Shown: piece by piece, positions 61,901-64,000 of the stretch
Layout: each line of letters begins with the position of its first letter
Position numbering within the stretch: the first letter of the stretch is position 1
Source: Myoxocephalus aenaeus
Lineage: Eukaryota > Chordata > Actinopteri > Perciformes > Cottidae
Direction: 5' to 3'
DNA: 64,000 bases
Assembly: GCA_038501785.1 (NCBI GenBank)
Contig: JBAMJR010000170.1
Coordinates: 4,622,001 to 4,686,000 of the forward strand
The notes under the pieces: generated by a model
Told to the model about the DNA's origin: nothing
What the model saw: the letters and a program-made list of their open reading frames with translations, nothing else
Database searches by the model: none
Translations under genes and position numbers: made by a program

Positions 61901-64000
61901 CTGCATCCTTTTGAGAAGCCCTCCAGGGCCTCTTTGCAGTCCAAATTCTTCTCGGCATTACCCTTCGACATCCTTGAAAAGCTTGCTTCCATGAGGACAG
62001 ATCTCTCAGTGTTGTAATCCACACTGGGATAACTGTTTGGTCTGACCTTGGCTGGTGGGAGGGTTGAGTGGGGTGACAACAGGTTCTCATGTGTTTAAGA
62101 TTCAAGACAGAGTGAGGATGACAACTAAAACAGACTTGGTTACAGGCTGAGTGCTCCTACCTGACTTAAAACAGACTTATGGAACTGTTGTTTGCTCCAA
62201 AAATCACCATCAGCTTCATTTTGTTACCAATGATTGTGTTTAGAAAAGCGTAGACCTGATCTTGTGTTTTATGTGCAGTACATAGGGTGACCGAGACTGA
62301 ATGGCAAACCCCAGACAGTCTTATTTCTCTAACCTTCAGCCGGGATGGTGAAGACCTCTTTAGGGATGTAGAGTTTGTCCTCTGCTGTTCTGGCCCAGTC
62401 CTTCATCCCTCTCCGGCCCTTCATGGGGAAGTTAATATCGCTGGAAACTGCTGACACCGGCTCTCGTTGGACGGTTATCACTGTGCAAATAAAGAGATAC
62501 ATAGACTCAGTGCAGTGCAGAGAACCCTAAAGATGAGGTGAGCCAAAATAAATGAAAGCAACAGGCTTCCTGACCATCATCCTATACATTAACTGAATAA
62601 TTGAATGTCTATTAACATTGATATTGGTGTCAAATAATCTTTTATCTGACTTTGTCATGCCTTTGTCATGCCTTGGCATTGTGTGACGCTTACTGAGGTT
62701 GTTGGTAACCACCAAGAAACTCTGGAAAGGCTTCTGGGCTTCTCCGATGAGATGAATGAAATCTTCTATTATCCTCATCAGCAAAGCAGCACCGGGAGCG
62801 ACCTGTGGATGGAAGGGGGGCGAGGTTAGCATTGATCCCAACGTCGTCGTAATTATTATCCATCACAAACTTTCTATGAGACATGTGTCACCCACTGAAA
62901 CATTTTCATTCATTGTATCATTTATAATGTGTTCCAGGGCGGTATAAATTGTAACCAAGTGGGACATAATATCATATTTGGTTGCTCTTTTATTGTGTCC
63001 AGATGGCAAGTAAACACACCTTGACTCAAGGGCATCAGGCTGGGCCACACACAAATGTGCACACATGCACACCCAGTGTCATTAATGGGGAGCTATTGTA
63101 TTCATTAAACAGGTGTGTTTTTATGACTCTAATGAAAAGTTAATGTGGGATATAGTCACACCCACCTTAACACACAAATTAACATATACAAAGTACTTAA
63201 TAACCAAACACCCACCCACACACACATTTATGAAACTTGGTACAGTAGTAGGTGGCCACTGATTGTGTTCAAGAGGTATAGAGAGGAACACATACAGGAA
63301 CACACATACACACACATAGAAGGCCTCACCTGGTGGGCGTCCTCCCATTTCTCTAGATTTTCCATGTCCAACATGAGGCTGACTATCTGGAATAATTTCT
63401 AGACACGAGATAAAGAGGTTAATGCAGCAGAGCCATTAGATGTTGGTATCTCATTTTGTTTGTATGTGCACTACAAAGTTAGCCATTGTCTCCTATTGTA
63501 AGCTAACCTTCACCCACCAACCATTAGTACTGCAGCCTCTGTACATAGACATGTAGTAATACATAAAAGAGAAAACTTTGCACACTTGTAGGTCAACAAA
63601 TGCGGAGCAGAATATCTATGGCCGAATATAGTAAAACCTAAAATAATATCTGTCAAATGCTTAAATGAGACAGGAGCATTTCCCCCTCGTACAGGGATCC
63701 AGTTTGAGGGCATAGCAACTGTGTAGCTGCAGTGGCTCATTGTTATACAAACCCAATGCCGTAGAAAGTGGATTTTCTCCATTGAAAACAAATTTGGAGG
63801 TGTTGCAAGTGTGCCTGTGTGTGAGAGTTTGTCTTTTAGCCCGTGTTGAGTATGATTCGTGACTTGAAGGGGAGGGGGGTCAGAGGCTCAGACTACCTGC
63901 ACGTCGTCGGTAGCTGGGATGTAGGTTGCTCTTTTGAAGGTGTCCGTCACATTTCGCAGGATCTCCGTGGAAAAGAGAAGGTCACCACTGTAGTAGCTCC
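990..64000 (-). CDS. adgrb2: adgrb2 (BAI2), adhesion GPCR B2; 22 exons, partial at both ends
   Basis: This is a spliced minus-strand gene. Joining 63897-64000, 63330-63398, 62694-62802, 62334-62480, 57638-57749, 56656-56758, 50871-50914, 36811-36937, 27850-27953, 27365-27467, 26717-26867, 23743-23812, 22392-22458, 19392-19477, 17480-17578, 14170-14269, 13168-13239, 10917-11009, 7099-7138, 4610-4782, 3701-4414 and 990-1025 gives one open frame of 907 codons plus two leading bases. Domain order is GAIN, GPS, seven helices, cytoplasmic tail. Every junction is GT-AG and phase-compatible. BAI receptors are neuronal and glial plasma-membrane receptors that self-cleave at the GPS and signal through a tethered agonist. 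Paralogue 2 is chosen from tail motifs such as SENSPDSCKNGQ and EGDYMVLPRRT, compared with human ADGRB1-3 from memory. The N-terminal ectodomain and the C-terminal end are outside the window, so no start or stop codon is visible. Confidence 0.95.
2130..2370. repeat. Interspersed repeat fragment
   Basis: 'TATAAGAAGTGGACGGAGTCATCGTGGCATCACCCATT...AAGCCCCCCCTAAAGCATACTCCGTG...AAATGGGACCATCATTTGCTAAATAAACATC' resembles a fish repeat and shares its left part with 28400-28450. Confidence 0.5.
3026..3107. repeat. (CA)41 microsatellite
   Basis: The longest pure dinucleotide tract in the window, 82 bp; it produces spurious open frames on both strands. Confidence 0.99.
3701..4414 (-). CDS. adgrb2: adgrb2 exon U: large C-tail exon, 238 residues, low-complexity regions
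   Basis: Starts VPTIGGLNELSETPLKKEVN and ends GSTNANSSLSAGSLE. Conserved BAI2 anchors are PIYLCTESGL (human PVYMCGEGGL), EGDYMVLPRRTVSL at residues 77-90, VERTRTLPR and GSLE. Between them lie a Gly/Ser stretch (residues 60-77), a Pro-rich run (118-125) and a His-rich stretch (167-191, nine His of 25, HSHGGHMHSHGH). Acceptor AAG before 4414, donor GTGGGT after 3701; phase 0 on both sides. The exon is GC-rich against AT-rich introns. The tail is cytoplasmic in this family. Confidence 0.97.
4415..4609 (-). other. Short intron, 195 bp
   Basis: GT-AG intron between exons T and U. An open frame runs from it into exon U, but the CACAAG acceptor and family similarity place the exon start at 4414. 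Confidence 0.9.
4610..4782 (-). CDS. adgrb2: adgrb2 exon T: cytoplasmic tail
   Basis: Encodes (V)[19 protein letters not shown] then ISLDDEDDPKLSAHQEGGIG then VNFSSLPGNIPPPNLIVQ. Matches BAI2 '[30 protein letters not shown]...LSFSPLPGNIL'. Acceptor TAG before 4782, donor GTAAGG after 4610; ends in phase 0. Confidence 0.97.
4783..7098 (-). other. Intron, 2.3 kb
   Basis: GT-AG intron between exons S and T. No microsatellite or recognised repeat; I see nothing else in it. Confidence 0.9.
7099..7138 (-). CDS. adgrb2: adgrb2 exon S: conserved DFEKDVDLACQT tail motif
   Basis: Encodes TDFEKDVDLACQT plus one base, identical to the BAI2 motif. At 40 bp it is a microexon with acceptor CAG before 7138 and donor GTGAGC after 7099; phase 0 in, phase 1 out. 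Found by motif and phase rather than by length. Confidence 0.96.
7139..9399 (-). other. Intron, 2.3 kb, downstream of the putative cassette exon
   Basis: Contains a fold-back repeat at 8685-9300 and T/A homopolymer patches (7618-7630, 8343-8360). If the cassette exon is skipped, this joins 9673-10916 as one 3.8-kb intron. Confidence 0.8.
8685..9300. repeat. Full-length fold-back repeat, about 600 bp
   Basis: The left end has 'GCTTGACACTTTTGGGAAGTAATTATGTTTGCTTTCTTGCCCCAGATGATAAGAT'. The right end has the inverted counterpart 'AGTCTTTGTGCCAAACTAAGCTAACCAGCTGCTGGCT...TGGTATCAGTCTTC...AATACGTGCCTCTTTCAAAATGTCTCAGC'. A central 'GTGCAGGACTTTTTCCTGACCGGGAGCAGTGAC' is typical of this teleost family. 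It is non-coding and decayed. Confidence 0.75.
9400..9672 (-). CDS. adgrb2: Putative His/Cys-rich cassette exon of adgrb2 (91 codons)
   Basis: Seen directly: a 273-bp stretch open throughout in the adgrb2 reading frame, preceded by a T-rich tract and ACCATCAG and followed by the consensus-like donor CA|GTATGT. Both flanking exons meet in phase 0, so inclusion or skipping keeps the frame. The encoded segment starts KSPNVSYCGQQQQCGSPRCG, has seven Cys in its first half, and then a run of alternating His with Asn, Ala, Ser, Thr or Glu (for example HNTHNHGLEHSHAHEHNH), 18 His in total, ending GRQP. Human BAI1-3 have no such insert between SCKNGQ and the DFEKDVD motif as far as I recall. Metal binding is inference from composition. 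The alternative explanation is a chance open frame in a GTG/GTT-rich tract. Confidence 0.6.
9673..10916 (-). other. Intron, 1.2 kb, upstream of the putative cassette exon
   Basis: Part of the intron between exons R and S. No recognised element; the sense-strand end has a T-rich stretch and CATCAG acceptor for the cassette exon at 9672. Confidence 0.75.
10917..11009 (-). CDS. adgrb2: adgrb2 exon R: start of cytoplasmic tail
   Basis: Encodes VQDAVRCRMGGCKDDSENSP then DSCKNGQVQIM. The block SENSPDSCKNGQ is specific for BAI2 (human SEDSPDSCKNGQ) and is the best single indicator of the paralogue. Acceptor CAG before 11009, donor GTGAAT after 10917; phase 0 on both sides. Confidence 0.97.
11010..13167 (-). 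other. Intron, 2.2 kb
   Basis: GT-AG intron between exons Q and R with a GT tract at 11770-11807 and CT-rich sequence at 12020-12200 and 12350-12395. No gene seen. Confidence 0.9.
11770..11807. repeat. (GT)n microsatellite, about 19 units
   Basis: Uninterrupted GT run, intronic. Confidence 0.98.
13168..13239 (-). CDS. adgrb2: adgrb2 exon Q: transmembrane helix 7
   Basis: Encodes VLFAVFDSVQGFVIITVHCA then MRRE, matching BAI2 '[24 protein letters not shown]'. The exon is 72 bp, phase 0 on both sides. Acceptor CAG, donor GTGAGT. Confidence 0.97.
13240..14169 (-). other. Intron, 930 bp
   Basis: GT-AG intron between exons P and Q; AT-rich with no recognised element. Confidence 0.9.
14170..14269 (-). 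CDS. adgrb2: adgrb2 exon P: transmembrane helix 6
   Basis: Encodes (M)[19 protein letters not shown] then AVLAITDRRSTLFQ. It matches BAI2 '[34 protein letters not shown]' almost residue for residue. Acceptor CAG before 14269, donor GTGATG after 14170; ends in phase 0. Confidence 0.98.
14411..14462. repeat. Imperfect (CA)n microsatellite
   Basis: CA array interrupted by GA and CG variants, preceded by C7. Confidence 0.96.
15920..16290. repeat. Interspersed repeat with GC-rich core
   Basis: 'AAAAGGTGCAAGATCCAGGATTGG...GACAGAGCTAACAG...TTACCGCCAAATGAGCGCAATGCAGAGCAGCGGCCGTGAG...CTCGCTCACATGCACTAACATG' resembles a repeat I have met in other percomorph genomes. It includes a small 10-bp tandem (GCACTAACAT) at 16191-16210. 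The GC-rich core stands out against the AT-rich intron. Confidence 0.6.
17374..17449. repeat. (GA)n microsatellite next to exon O donor
   Basis: About 37 GA units, with an impure GA extension to 17310. On the transcript it is a (CU)n tract beginning 31 nt downstream of the exon O donor. Confidence 0.98.
17480..17578 (-). CDS. adgrb2: adgrb2 exon O: third intracellular loop to helix 6
   Basis: Encodes (G)VPAEARSRMLLKCSKCGVI then SSTALSSSTASSA(M), aligning with the BAI segment 'LKC.KCGVVSTTALS..TASNAM'. The acceptor chosen is AAG at 17579-17580. A second in-frame acceptor, TAG at 17558-17559, would drop seven residues (VPAEARS). The CAG at 17571-17572 would give an in-frame stop and is rejected. 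Donor GTTAGT after 17480. At 99 bp with phase 2 on both sides, skipping the exon would keep the frame. Confidence 0.88.
17601..17661. repeat. (CA)30 microsatellite next to exon O acceptor
   Basis: Uninterrupted CA on the + strand, so the transcript carries (UG)30 ending 22 nt before the exon O acceptor at 17578. UG repeats at such positions are known binding sites for TDP-43 and CELF proteins. Confidence 0.98.
17831..17862. repeat. (GAAA)n microsatellite
   Basis: About eight GAAA units; on the sense strand this is a TTTC pyrimidine tract upstream of exon O. Confidence 0.96.
18359..18394. repeat. (GT)n microsatellite
   Basis: About 18 units. Confidence 0.97.
19320..19363. repeat. Compound (GTGA)n-(GA)n microsatellite
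   Basis: GTGTGTGAGTGAGTGAGTGA runs into a GA array. It lies 28 bp from the donor of exon N, on its intronic side. Confidence 0.95.
19392..19477 (-). CDS. adgrb2: adgrb2 exon N: helix 5 and third intracellular loop
   Basis: Encodes VNMLIGIVVFNKLMSRDGIS then DKSKKQRA(G), matching BAI2 '[29 protein letters not shown]'. Acceptor CAG before 19477, donor GTAAGC after 19392; ends in phase 2. Confidence 0.97.
19478..22391 (-). other. Intron, 2.9 kb
   Basis: GT-AG intron between exons M and N with a (CT)n tract at 20815-20848. No gene seen; the short open frames have no recognisable similarity. Confidence 0.9.
20815..20848. repeat. (CT)n microsatellite
   Basis: About 16 CT units followed immediately by GAGAGAGG, so the end can fold back on the tract. 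Confidence 0.97.
22392..22458 (-). CDS. adgrb2: adgrb2 exon M: second extracellular loop and start of helix 5
   Basis: Encodes (Y)CWLSLEGGLLYAFVGPAAV then IVL, identical to human BAI2 over this stretch as I recall it. The Cys of YCW pairs with the helix-3 Cys in exon K. Acceptor TAG after an unusual A-rich/T-rich tract, donor GTGAGT; ends in phase 0. Confidence 0.97.
22459..23742 (-). other. Intron, 1.3 kb
   Basis: GT-AG intron between exons L and M. AT-rich with no recognised element. Confidence 0.9.
23743..23812 (-). CDS. adgrb2: adgrb2 exon L: transmembrane helix 4
   Basis: Encodes (G)[19 protein letters not shown] then TAS(Y), matching BAI2 '[23 protein letters not shown]'. The exon is too short to show as a long open frame and was found by frame and splice-site matching. 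Acceptor CAG before 23812, donor GTGAGT after 23743; phase 1 in, phase 2 out. Confidence 0.96.
24309..24336. repeat. (GT)n microsatellite
   Basis: About 14 GT units. Confidence 0.97.
24847..24906. repeat. (CA)n microsatellite, about 30 units
   Basis: Uninterrupted CA run, intronic. Its orientation is opposite to the GT tracts at 25031 and 25291, so the transcript could pair UG with CA repeats locally. Confidence 0.98.
25031..25057. repeat. (GT)n microsatellite
   Basis: About 13 GT units. Confidence 0.96.
25291..25357. repeat. (GT)n microsatellite, about 33 units
   Basis: Uninterrupted GT run, intronic. Confidence 0.98.
26717..26867 (-). CDS. adgrb2: adgrb2 exon K: transmembrane helix 3 and second intracellular loop
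   Basis: Encodes GLCTVTAAFLHFFFLASFCW then [20 protein letters not shown] then [10 protein letters not shown](G). It is nearly identical to BAI2 '[40 protein letters not shown]'. The Cys in GLC is the helix-3 partner of the conserved extracellular disulfide. Acceptor TAG before 26867, donor GTGAGT after 26717. An open frame continues into the intron but is not coding past the donor. Confidence 0.98.
26868..27364 (-). other. Intron, 497 bp
   Basis: GT-AG intron between exons J and K. No recognised element. Confidence 0.9.
27365..27467 (-). CDS. adgrb2: adgrb2 exon J: transmembrane helix 2
   Basis: Encodes (R)[19 protein letters not shown] then SNLLILVGQSQTLSK, matching BAI2 '[29 protein letters not shown]..LSK'. 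Acceptor TAG before 27467, donor GTAAGG after 27365; ends in phase 0. Confidence 0.97.
27468..27849 (-). other. Intron, 382 bp
   Basis: GT-AG intron with a GA-rich patch (27480-27525) just upstream of exon J on the sense strand, forming a long pyrimidine tract. Nothing else seen. Confidence 0.9.
27850..27953 (-). CDS. adgrb2: adgrb2 exon I: transmembrane helix 1
   Basis: Encodes DMGPTSMPSLPLMVGCGVSC then TALLILLLIYAAFW(R). A hydrophobic segment of about 25 residues matches BAI2 helix 1 ('[29 protein letters not shown]'). Acceptor CAG before 27953, donor GTACAT after 27850; ends in phase 2. Confidence 0.96.
28395..28480. repeat. Interspersed repeat fragment ('GGACGTAGTCACTGTGATGTCAC')
   Basis: 'AAATGGACGTAGTCACTGTGATGTCACACACTGGTGTGTGGACTACGGTTTCGAAGC' is a fish repeat. 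A related but different-length copy begins near 2145 ('AAGTGGACGGAGTCATCGTGGCATCACCCATT'). Confidence 0.5.
29132..29173. repeat. Near-perfect palindrome, 20-bp arms, 2-nt spacer
   Basis: TGCTCGTTTTGCACCAATTT, then GT, then AAATTGGTGCACAACGAGCA. One mismatch (29141 against 29165) interrupts otherwise complete pairing. Confidence 0.9.
30091..30146. repeat. (CA)n microsatellite
   Basis: About 27 CA units with a CACG variant at the left end. Confidence 0.98.
31150..31395. repeat. Interspersed repeat, 'GCTAACATGCT' family
   Basis: 'GAGCTAGATGCTAATGCAAGTATGCTAACATCCTCACAATAACAATGCTAACAGGCTGATGTT...GTCATAACAAAAGTACTGGACA' follows a well-known teleost repeat built of GCTAA motifs. It is moderately diverged. 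Confidence 0.65.
33169..33198. repeat. (GT)n microsatellite
   Basis: About 15 GT units, intronic. Confidence 0.97.
33355..33440. repeat. Retroelement-derived fragment ('AATCAGAATCAGCTTTATTGGCC')
   Basis: 'TCAGAATCAGAATCAGCTTTATTGGCCATGTGTGTTTACATATACATGGGATTTGACTCCGG' is a common fish repeat end. The strand and family are not determined here. Confidence 0.65.
35499..35544. repeat. (CT)n microsatellite
   Basis: About 22 CT units, intronic. Confidence 0.98.
35740..35965. repeat. Interspersed repeat ('TTTGTCAGCAGGATTA' family)
   Basis: 'TTGTTTGTCAGCAGGATTAAAGAATCCTGGTCCAATTTTCATGAAACCTGGTGGAAGAGTG...TTGCGAGATAGGGCAGGGCCTGGC' is an abundant teleost non-coding repeat whose hallmark is 'CAGCAGGATTA...TTCATGAAAC.TGGTGGAAG'. 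Recognised from memory. It yields a spurious 74-codon open frame. Confidence 0.65.
36811..36937 (-). CDS. adgrb2: adgrb2 exon H: GPS cleavage site and tethered agonist
   Basis: Encodes (P)EAGAENWGTEGCQTLASTT then VHTKCLCSRISTYAVLAQQA then KDP. This completes the GPS: C..W (exon G), then NW..EGC, TKCLC and the cleavage-site region R-I-S-T-Y. The residues after the scissile bond, S-T-Y-A-V-L-A, correspond to the tethered agonist. Human BAI2 has H-L-S-T-F here, so the -2 residue and the third agonist residue differ. Acceptor CAG before 36937, donor GTGAGT after 36811; ends in phase 0. Confidence 0.96.
39224..39244. repeat. (CA)n microsatellite, short
   Basis: About ten CA units inside the 13.9-kb intron. 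Confidence 0.95.
39644..39689. repeat. Perfect 19-bp inverted repeat with 8-nt loop
   Basis: ATATGTACTCTGACTACAC (39644-39662) is followed by GGCTACAT and then its exact reverse complement (39671-39689). Either strand could form a hairpin. It has no mismatches, unlike most old repeat arms in this window. Confidence 0.95.
42029..42076. repeat. (CT)n microsatellite
   Basis: About 23 uninterrupted CT units on the + strand; intronic. Confidence 0.98.
50386..50413. repeat. Short tandem repeat, TTGATTG unit
   Basis: 'TTGTTGATTGTTGATTGTTGATTGTTG' contains about four 7-bp units. Confidence 0.85.
50871..50914 (-). CDS. adgrb2: adgrb2 exon G: first part of GPS motif
   Basis: Encodes GTSDPQCVVWDYGN(P), matching BAI2 'NGTTDPHCASWDYS'. 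It supplies the first Cys and the Trp of the GPS Cys box. The preceding exon ends in Asn, so N-G-T is a potential glycosylation sequon across the junction. Acceptor CAG before 50914, donor GTAAGT after 50871; ends in phase 2. Confidence 0.95.
51283..51400. repeat. Probable interspersed repeat, 'TTTACTTAAGTAC' type
   Basis: 'GGAACAGCATTAAAATTCTTTACTTAAGTAC...GTAAAGTAAAAGTAAACAACTATG' resembles an abundant teleost non-coding repeat. Recognition is from memory only. Confidence 0.45.
53102..53951. repeat. 208-bp inverted duplication with 434-bp spacer
   Basis: 53102-53309 and the reverse complement of 53744-53951 are nearly the same sequence, about 90% by eye. They share blocks such as TTTCTCAGCTCGGCCTGAAC and TCCTGTCATGGTCTTCAGCT. 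Each arm carries an open frame ending FSCSAVDVDLG, which explains paired hypothetical open frames on opposite strands. The arms are not a recognised gene. The spacer's beginning (53310-53430) is a left-arm fragment of the fold-back repeat. Confidence 0.85.
53310..53440. repeat. Fold-back repeat fragment (left arm)
   Basis: 'CTCTAATATCCTTCCGTTAAATAAGAAGCTACAGCCAGCAG' followed by decayed 'ACTGAAAACA' and 'AGAGGTACTGTAAACTG' is repeated in direct orientation at 54030-54120 and 54727-54750, so it belongs to the same family. Confidence 0.7.
54010..54129. repeat. Fold-back repeat, left arm, interrupted by insertions
   Basis: 'TAAGAAACTACAGCCAGCAGCCTG...AGCCTAGCATAAAGACTGAAAACAGGGGGAAACA' is the left arm of the fish fold-back element. 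Continuity with 54727-54930 is broken by the elements at 54130-54344 and 54345-54727. Confidence 0.7.
54130..54344. mobile_element. Teleost interspersed repeat with 'GCTTTTATCCAAAGCGACTTACA' signature
   Basis: The segment starts ATTTCATTTAGCTGACGC, then TTTTATCCAAAGCGACTTAC, and continues through GGTTAGGTGTCTTGCTCAGGGACACTTCGAC to a GAGCTACAGCCGCTCC end. I recognise this as a very common fish short repeat. It interrupts a fold-back element and is itself followed directly by the TAGGGTGACC element. Confidence 0.7.
54345..54727. mobile_element. Short DNA-transposon-like element with terminal inverted repeats
   Basis: The element begins TAGGGTGACCAGA (54345-54357) and ends TCTGGTCATCCTA, whose reverse complement TAGGATGACCAGA matches the start at 12 of 13 bases. 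CTTTAGA occurs on both sides and looks like a target-site duplication of 7 bp, or 8 bp with one mismatch. The interior is non-coding and includes a C26 homopolymer at 54602-54627 and a CT-rich run. The size and termini suggest a non-autonomous hAT-like element, but the superfamily is inference. Confidence 0.7.
54735..54930. repeat. Fold-back repeat, right arm
   Basis: 'CCAGTCTTTATGCTAAACTATGCTAACCAGCCGC...GCTTCATATTC...GGTATCGACC..CTCATACAACTCTCAGCAAGAAA' is the right-hand arm of a fish fold-back element. Its left arm lies at 54010-54120. The two parts are separated by two later insertions. Confidence 0.7.
55908..55963. repeat. (GT)n microsatellite, about 28 units
   Basis: Uninterrupted TG dinucleotides on the + strand inside the intron between exons F and G. 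Confidence 0.98.
56656..56758 (-). CDS. adgrb2: adgrb2 exon F: GAIN domain
   Basis: Encodes (N)LPAVINSKILTVTIRPEP then QPSKPMVVVELSPLFN, matching BAI2 '[33 protein letters not shown]'. Acceptor CAG before 56758, donor GTAAG after 56656; starts with one base of a split codon and ends in phase 0. Confidence 0.95.
56759..57637 (-). other. Intron, 879 bp
   Basis: GT-AG intron between exons E and F. It is purine-rich on the + strand (57400-57620), which makes it pyrimidine-rich on the sense strand. No gene or recognised repeat. Confidence 0.9.
57638..57749 (-). CDS. adgrb2: adgrb2 exon E: GAIN domain with Glu/Thr-rich insert
   Basis: After the split Glu codon the exon encodes about 16 residues of alternating Glu and Thr/Ala/Ser from a GAGACG-type hexamer array (57703-57749). 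It then reads SPMYYVIGAILYRTLGSILP followed by APK. The second half matches BAI2 '.YFVIGAVLYRTLGLILPPP'. Acceptor TAG before 57749, donor GTGAGT after 57638; phase 1 in, phase 2 out. Human BAI2 also has a variable, low-complexity linker here, so the acidic array is a lineage-specific loop rather than an error. Confidence 0.93.
57750..62333 (-). other. Intron, 4.6 kb
   Basis: GT-AG intron between exons D and E. It holds a fold-back repeat fragment (60085-60310), pyrimidine-rich sequence at 58470-58630 and a purine-rich stretch around 58700-59010. An unsupported 141-codon open frame lies on the minus strand at 61654-62079. A fragment starting 'AAATCCATCCATCAG' near 57832 resembles common fish repeats. 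Confidence 0.85.
60085..60310. repeat. Partial copy of the fold-back repeat (right arm)
   Basis: The sequence from 'GAGAGCCAGGCTAGCTGTTTG' through 'GGCATCAATCTTCTC' to 'AAATGTCAAACTATTCC' follows the right arm of the teleost fold-back element also seen at 8685-9300 and 54735-54930. It appears decayed and rearranged. Recognition is from memory of the family, not a database match. Confidence 0.6.
62334..62480 (-). CDS. adgrb2: adgrb2 exon D: GAIN domain
   Basis: Encodes (M)ITVQREPVSAVSSDINFPM then KGRRGMKDWARTAEDKLYIP then KEVFTIPAE. The block 'FPMKGRR.MKDWAR.AED.L..PKEV' is diagnostic of the BAI family. Acceptor CAG before 62480, donor GTTAGA after 62334. Starts with two bases of a split codon and ends in phase 1. 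Confidence 0.96.
62481..62693 (-). other. Short intron, 213 bp
   Basis: Compact GT-AG intron between exons C and D. It contains a short direct repeat, 'CTTTGTCATGC' twice in tandem near 62650-62672, and nothing else notable. Confidence 0.9.
62694..62802 (-). CDS. adgrb2: adgrb2 exon C: GAIN domain, helical subdomain
   Basis: Encodes VAPGAALLMRIIEDFIHLIG then EAQKPFQSFLVVTNNL, matching BAI2 'VAPGTLELMRTIEDFIHLVGEAL.DFQ.SFLVT.N'. Acceptor CAG before 62802, donor GTAAGC at 62693-62688. Ends in phase 1, with the last A joining TG of the next exon to make Met. Confidence 0.95.
62803..63329 (-). other. Intron, 527 bp
   Basis: GT-AG intron between exons B and C with short CA-rich patches near 63050-63070 and 63205-63320. 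I see no gene or recognisable element. Confidence 0.9.
63330..63398 (-). CDS. adgrb2: adgrb2 exon B: GAIN domain, 23 residues
   Basis: Encodes KLFQIVSLMLDMENLEKWED then AHQ, matching the BAI block '[22 protein letters not shown]'. Acceptor CTAG immediately before 63398, donor GTGAGG after 63330. The exon is 69 bp, phase 0 at both ends. Confidence 0.95.
63399..63896 (-). other. Intron, 498 bp
   Basis: GT-AG intron between exons A and B. It contains no microsatellite and nothing else I can recognise. Confidence 0.9.
63897..64000 (-). CDS. adgrb2: adgrb2 exon A: start of GAIN domain (truncated by window edge)
   Basis: Reads SYYSGDLLFSTEILRNVTDT then FKRATYIPATDDVQ, almost identical to the 'GDLLFS.EILRNVTDTFKRA' segment of BAI proteins just after the hormone-receptor domain. 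NVT is a potential N-glycosylation site. The donor is GTAGTC at 63891-63896, leaving phase 0. No acceptor is visible, so the exon probably continues past 64000. Confidence 0.95.

Noticed and set aside
1..64000. tRNA, rRNA or a second protein-coding gene in the introns
   Set aside because: No cloverleaf, rRNA segment or run of phase-compatible exons was seen on either strand, although I could not run covariance or homology searches.

Overview
The window is vertebrate nuclear DNA, most likely from a percomorph teleost fish. It is AT-rich and crowded with long (CA/GT)n and (CT/GA)n microsatellites. It also carries interspersed repeats that I recognise from many spiny-rayed fish genomes, including a fold-back element with 'GCTACAGCCAGCAG' arms and a 'GCTTTTATCCAAAGCGACTTACA' repeat. 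There is no operon-like coding, and apart from one gene the long open frames are chance or repeat-derived.

The whole window lies inside one gene on the minus strand: adgrb2 (BAI2, brain-specific angiogenesis inhibitor 2), an adhesion G-protein-coupled receptor. I reconstruct 22 exons (positions 64000 down to 990, 907 complete codons). All 21 junctions are GT-AG with matching phases. Both ends are missing: the signal peptide, thrombospondin repeats and hormone-receptor domain lie beyond 64000, and the last C-tail exons with the expected PDZ-binding terminus lie before position 1. The assignment to paralogue 2, rather than 1 or 3, rests on the C-tail blocks 'SENSPDSCKNGQ', '[20 protein letters not shown]' and 'EGDYMVLPRRT'.

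Layout from high to low coordinate. 64000-50871: GAIN domain exons, including one with a Glu/Thr-rich coding minisatellite. 36937-36811: GPS motif and tethered agonist. 27953-13168: the seven transmembrane helices, nine exons with introns up to 3.2 kb. 11009-990: cytoplasmic tail, including a large 714-bp exon with Gly-rich, Pro-rich and His-rich stretches. The longest introns are 13.9 kb (36938-50870) and 8.9 kb (27954-36810).

The most interesting observation is a probable undescribed cassette exon at 9400-9672. It is 273 bp, open throughout, phase 0/0, bounded by good splice signals, and would insert 91 residues containing 18 His and 7 Cys into the cytoplasmic tail between two conserved exons. 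Other points of note: the third-intracellular-loop exon (17480-17578) sits between a (TG)30 tract and a (CT)n tract and has two in-frame acceptors; the GPS reads R-I-S instead of H-L-S; and a nested transposon and inverted-duplication complex lies at 53.1-54.9 kb.
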